Assembly (NCBI GenBank): GCA_030672255.1
Contig: DAOVGU010000027.1
Location: 1 to 12,393, forward strand
Direction of reading: 5' to 3'
Length of the DNA stretch: 12,393 bases
From: a bacterium
Lineage (GTDB): Bacteria > Ratteibacteria > UBA8468
Part shown: piece by piece, positions 10,697 to 12,393 of the stretch
How the letters are laid out: the number at the start of each line of letters is the position of its first letter
Position numbering within the stretch: position 1 is the stretch's first letter
Translations under genes and position numbers: made by a program
The notes under the pieces: model-generated
What the model was told of the DNA's origin: nothing
The model's input: the letters and a program-made list of their open reading frames with translations, nothing else
The model's database searches: none

Positions 10697-12393
10697 TCAT
10701 CCGGTCACCAGATTAATTAGCCGATTAGCAAGAAAAACAGTTCTTTTAACTTCTTTCCCGCAAAGAAATTTCTTGACCCGAGGATCGGTTAAAGCCTTTT
10801 CCTTTACATCTTCTTCGGTAAGGTCGAAAGGCAATTTTAATCTCGCTCTGAGCTTCCCATCTATTTGGACAACCACAGTAGCCTTTTCTTCTCTGGTAAG
10901 TTCCTCATCGTATTCGGGATAAGGTTGGGAAAAGATAGATGGTGAATTTCCAATTCTTACCCATAATTCCTCTGCGATATGGGGAGCAAAAGGAGCTAAT
11001 AAAAGCAACATTCTCTCGATTATATCTCTACCAATTTCTTTTTTGTTTTTTAATGCAAAATTAACAAACTCCATAAAGGCAGCAACAGGAGTATTAAATT
11101 TTACCTTTTCTAAATCCTCCTCGATTTTTTTGTTAAGTTTATGAATAGCCCTTATAGCTTCGGAACTACTCTTTCTATTATTGCTCCAGTCTGAAACTAA
11201 TTCCCAGACTCGCTGGAGAAATCTATAACTTCCTTTCACTCCTTGAGTGCTCCAGGCAATGGTTTGATCGAAAGGCCCCATAAACATTTCATAAATTCGC
11301 AAGGTATCTGCCCCATAACTCTCTATAATCTCGCCAGGATTGATTACATTTCCAAAAGACTTTGACATTTTTCGACCATCTTCAGCTAAAACCATGCCGT
11401 GAGAAGTCCTTCTTTGATAGGGTTCCACTGTTGGGGCAATTCCAATATCATAAAGGAATTTATAGCAAAAACGAGAATACAAAAGATGTAAAGTAGTATG
11501 TTCCATACCCCCATTATACCAATCAACCGGCATCCAGTATTCTAATTTCTTTTTATCGGCTAAAGCCGTTTCATTCTTAGGGTCGGTATAACGCATGAAA
11601 TACCAGTTGGAACCTGCCCAATTGGGCATTGTATCTGTCTCTCTTTTAGCCGGCCCTCCACATTTCGGGCACTTCACATTGACCCATTCTTTAATAGTTG
11701 CCAGAGGAGATTCACCCGTTCTACTTGGTTGATATCTTTCGACATAAGGAAGTTCAACCGGCAAATCTTCTTCAGGTAATGGAACAACCATATGCTCTTT
11801 CCCATCGATGATTGTATAATCATAATTTAATTTCAATTTTGAACTTTGAATTTCGATGTCATTGCGAGGATCGTTAGCGACGTGGCAATCCCATGAGATT
11901 GCTTCGCTATCGCTCGCAACGACTTCGTCGGATTGCTTCGCCTTCGGCTCGCAACGACTTCGTCGTTTTAAACTTTGATCCTCCCAGCATCTTCTACAAT
12001 AAACAATAGGTATTGGTTCTCCCCAATAATGCTGGCGAGAGAACACCCAATCCCGAAGTTTATATTGAATTTTTTTTCTACCCACGTCCCTTTTCCCCAA
12101 CCAATCGGTGATTTTTTTTATTGCCTCTTGAGAAGATAATCCATTAAAGTTTCCTGAGCTAATGAGAACTCCGTAATCAACGAAAGCTTCTTTCGAAATG
12201 TCTCCACCGGAGATAACTTCCCGAATTTTTAAACCATATCTCTTAGCAAAGTCATAATCTCTGTAATCGTGAGCGGGAACAACCATTACCGCTCCTCCAC
12301 CGTAGGTGCCCACTACGTAATCCCCTATCCAAATAGGGATTCTTTCAGAACTGATTGGATTTACTGCCATAACCCCTTTTAGCTCAACTCCGG
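10697..12393 (-). CDS. leuS: Leucyl-tRNA synthetase, C-terminal two-thirds (5' end outside window), with a repeat-encoded insertion
   Basis: LeuRS charges tRNA-Leu and edits mischarged products. The frame is open to the right edge (GVELKGVMAVNP), so the ATG at 12370 is internal and the HIGH motif lies outside. Counting from that Met: the end of the editing domain (GGGAVMVVPAHDYRD, 24-38); the return to the catalytic core (WVFSRQHYWGEPIPIVYC, 108-125); a zinc domain with Cys125/Cys128 and Cys234/Cys237 (CPKCGG); MPNWAGSNWYFMRY; the KMSKS loop at 334-338; the anticodon-binding helices (about 385-485); and a C-terminal beta domain to TGA at 10697. Residues about 131-177, between the zinc Cys pairs, are extra and match a type A palindromic repeat; the frame is kept. 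The remaining sequence looks fully functional. Promoter and start are beyond the window. Confidence 0.95.
   Translation of the reverse strand, partial: GVELKGVMAVNPISSERIPIWIGDYVVGTYGGGAVMVVPAHDYRDYDFAKRYGLKIREVISGGDISKEAFVDYGVLISSGNFNGLSSQEAIKKITDWLGKRDVGRKKIQYKLRDWVFSRQHYWGEPIPIVYCRRCWEDQSLKRRSRCEPKAKQSDEVVASDSEAISWDCHVANDPRNDIEIQSSKLKLNYDYTIIDGKEHMVVPLPEEDLPVELPYVERYQPSRTGESPLATIKEWVNVKCPKCGGPAKRETDTMPNWAGSNWYFMRYTDPKNETALADKKKLEYWMPVDWYNGGMEHTTLHLLYSRFCYKFLYDIGIAPTVEPYQRRTSHGMVLAEDGRKMSKSFGNVINPGEIIESYGADTLRIYEMFMGPFDQTIAWSTQGVKGSYRFLQRVWELVSDWSNNRKSSSEAIRAIHKLNKKIEEDLEKVKFNTPVAAFMEFVNFALKNKKEIGRDIIERMLLLLAPFAPHIAEELWVRIGNSPSIFSQPYPEYDEELTREEKATVVVQIDGKLRARLKLPFDLTEEDVKEKALTDPRVKKFLCGKEVKRTVFLANRLINLVTG
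11842..11978. repeat. Type A palindromic repeat inserted in leuS, flanked by 8-bp direct repeats
   Basis: The element starts TGTCATTGCGAGG (11857) and ends with CGACTTCGTCG (11955-11965), the same words as the other type A copies. It is flanked by direct repeats AACTTTGA at 11842-11849 and 11971-11978; with four preceding T residues and one variable base the match is 12 of 13. The repeats are exactly 129 nt apart, 43 codons, and lie in the same reading phase, giving QSSK and QSLK in the protein. This looks like insertion with target duplication that preserved the frame. Confidence 0.78.
11897..11965. repeat. Tandem duplication inside the leuS repeat
   Basis: Two adjacent units of 34 bp (11897-11930) and 35 bp (11931-11965) both run from GATTGCTTCGC to CTCGCAACGACTTCGTCG. 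They differ only in the middle, TATCG against CTTCGG; in the second unit this makes GCC-TTC-GGC. The 1-bp length difference means that a copy-number change here would usually break the leuS frame. Confidence 0.8.

Noticed and set aside
10596..10922. 108-codon ORF with Arg/Lys-rich start
   Set aside because: It is the +1 frame of the purine run in the small membrane-protein gene and then runs antisense into leuS.
1..12393. Genomic island or prophage
   Set aside because: All intact genes are chromosomal housekeeping or envelope genes with similar base use; no integrase, transposase, tRNA attachment site or phage gene is visible.

Overview
This is a gene-dense window (roughly 40% G+C by eye) of bacterial chromosome, carrying housekeeping and cell-envelope genes and no phage, transposase, tRNA or rRNA gene that I can see. 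The gene set (MltG, CtpA-type protease, LysM-NlpC/P60 hydrolase, YibQ-type deacetylase, MscS) points to a Gram-negative-type bacterium. The LeuRS sequence (PNWAGSNWY, YNGGMEHTTLHLLYSRF) looks like the version found in several uncultivated candidate phyla. An Omnitrophota-like or similar lineage is my guess, not something the window proves.

Layout. Positions 1-5551 read rightward: the 3' end of a 2-oxoacid dehydrogenase E2 gene, cysE, a LysM-NlpC/P60 hydrolase, then, after a hairpin terminator, ctpA, a divergent polysaccharide deacetylase and tsaD. Most junctions overlap by 1-4 nt (cysE/LysM ATGA, ctpA/deacetylase TAATG, deacetylase/tsaD ATGA), which suggests two translationally coupled operons. 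Positions 5552-5860 hold no intact gene, only a good promoter and a decayed small ORF. cinA then mltG read leftward (8112 to 5861). From a divergent promoter pair at 8172-8222, a sugar-nucleotide pyrophosphorylase and an mscS gene read rightward, followed by a small two-helix membrane protein with a Lys/Glu tail. leuS reads leftward from the right edge and is cut by the window end.

The unusual layer is a set of short palindromic dispersed repeats of two types. Type A is built from hairpin modules beginning TGTCATTGCGAG or GATTGC and lies at 559-643, 1308-1451, 8125-8172 and 11857-11965. Type B is built from C-rich/G-rich arms (CCTCACC...CCTCTCCC) and lies at 4851-4981, 6811-6864 and 10362-10410. 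At least three copies lie in frame inside protein genes: in leuS (a 43-codon insertion between the two zinc-binding Cys pairs), in tsaD (about 40 extra residues just after the HxxxH metal motif) and in the LysM-NlpC/P60 gene, where the repeat appears to encode most of the signal peptide. A fourth overlaps the -10 box and start region of cinA. This resembles the protein-coding palindromic elements of Rickettsia, but in an apparently unrelated genome.

A second theme is translation initiation. ctpA and the small membrane protein have strong AGGAGG sites, whereas cysE, cinA and the pyrophosphorylase have none. The pyrophosphorylase promoter places its ATG only 9 nt after the -10 box, which predicts a leaderless mRNA.
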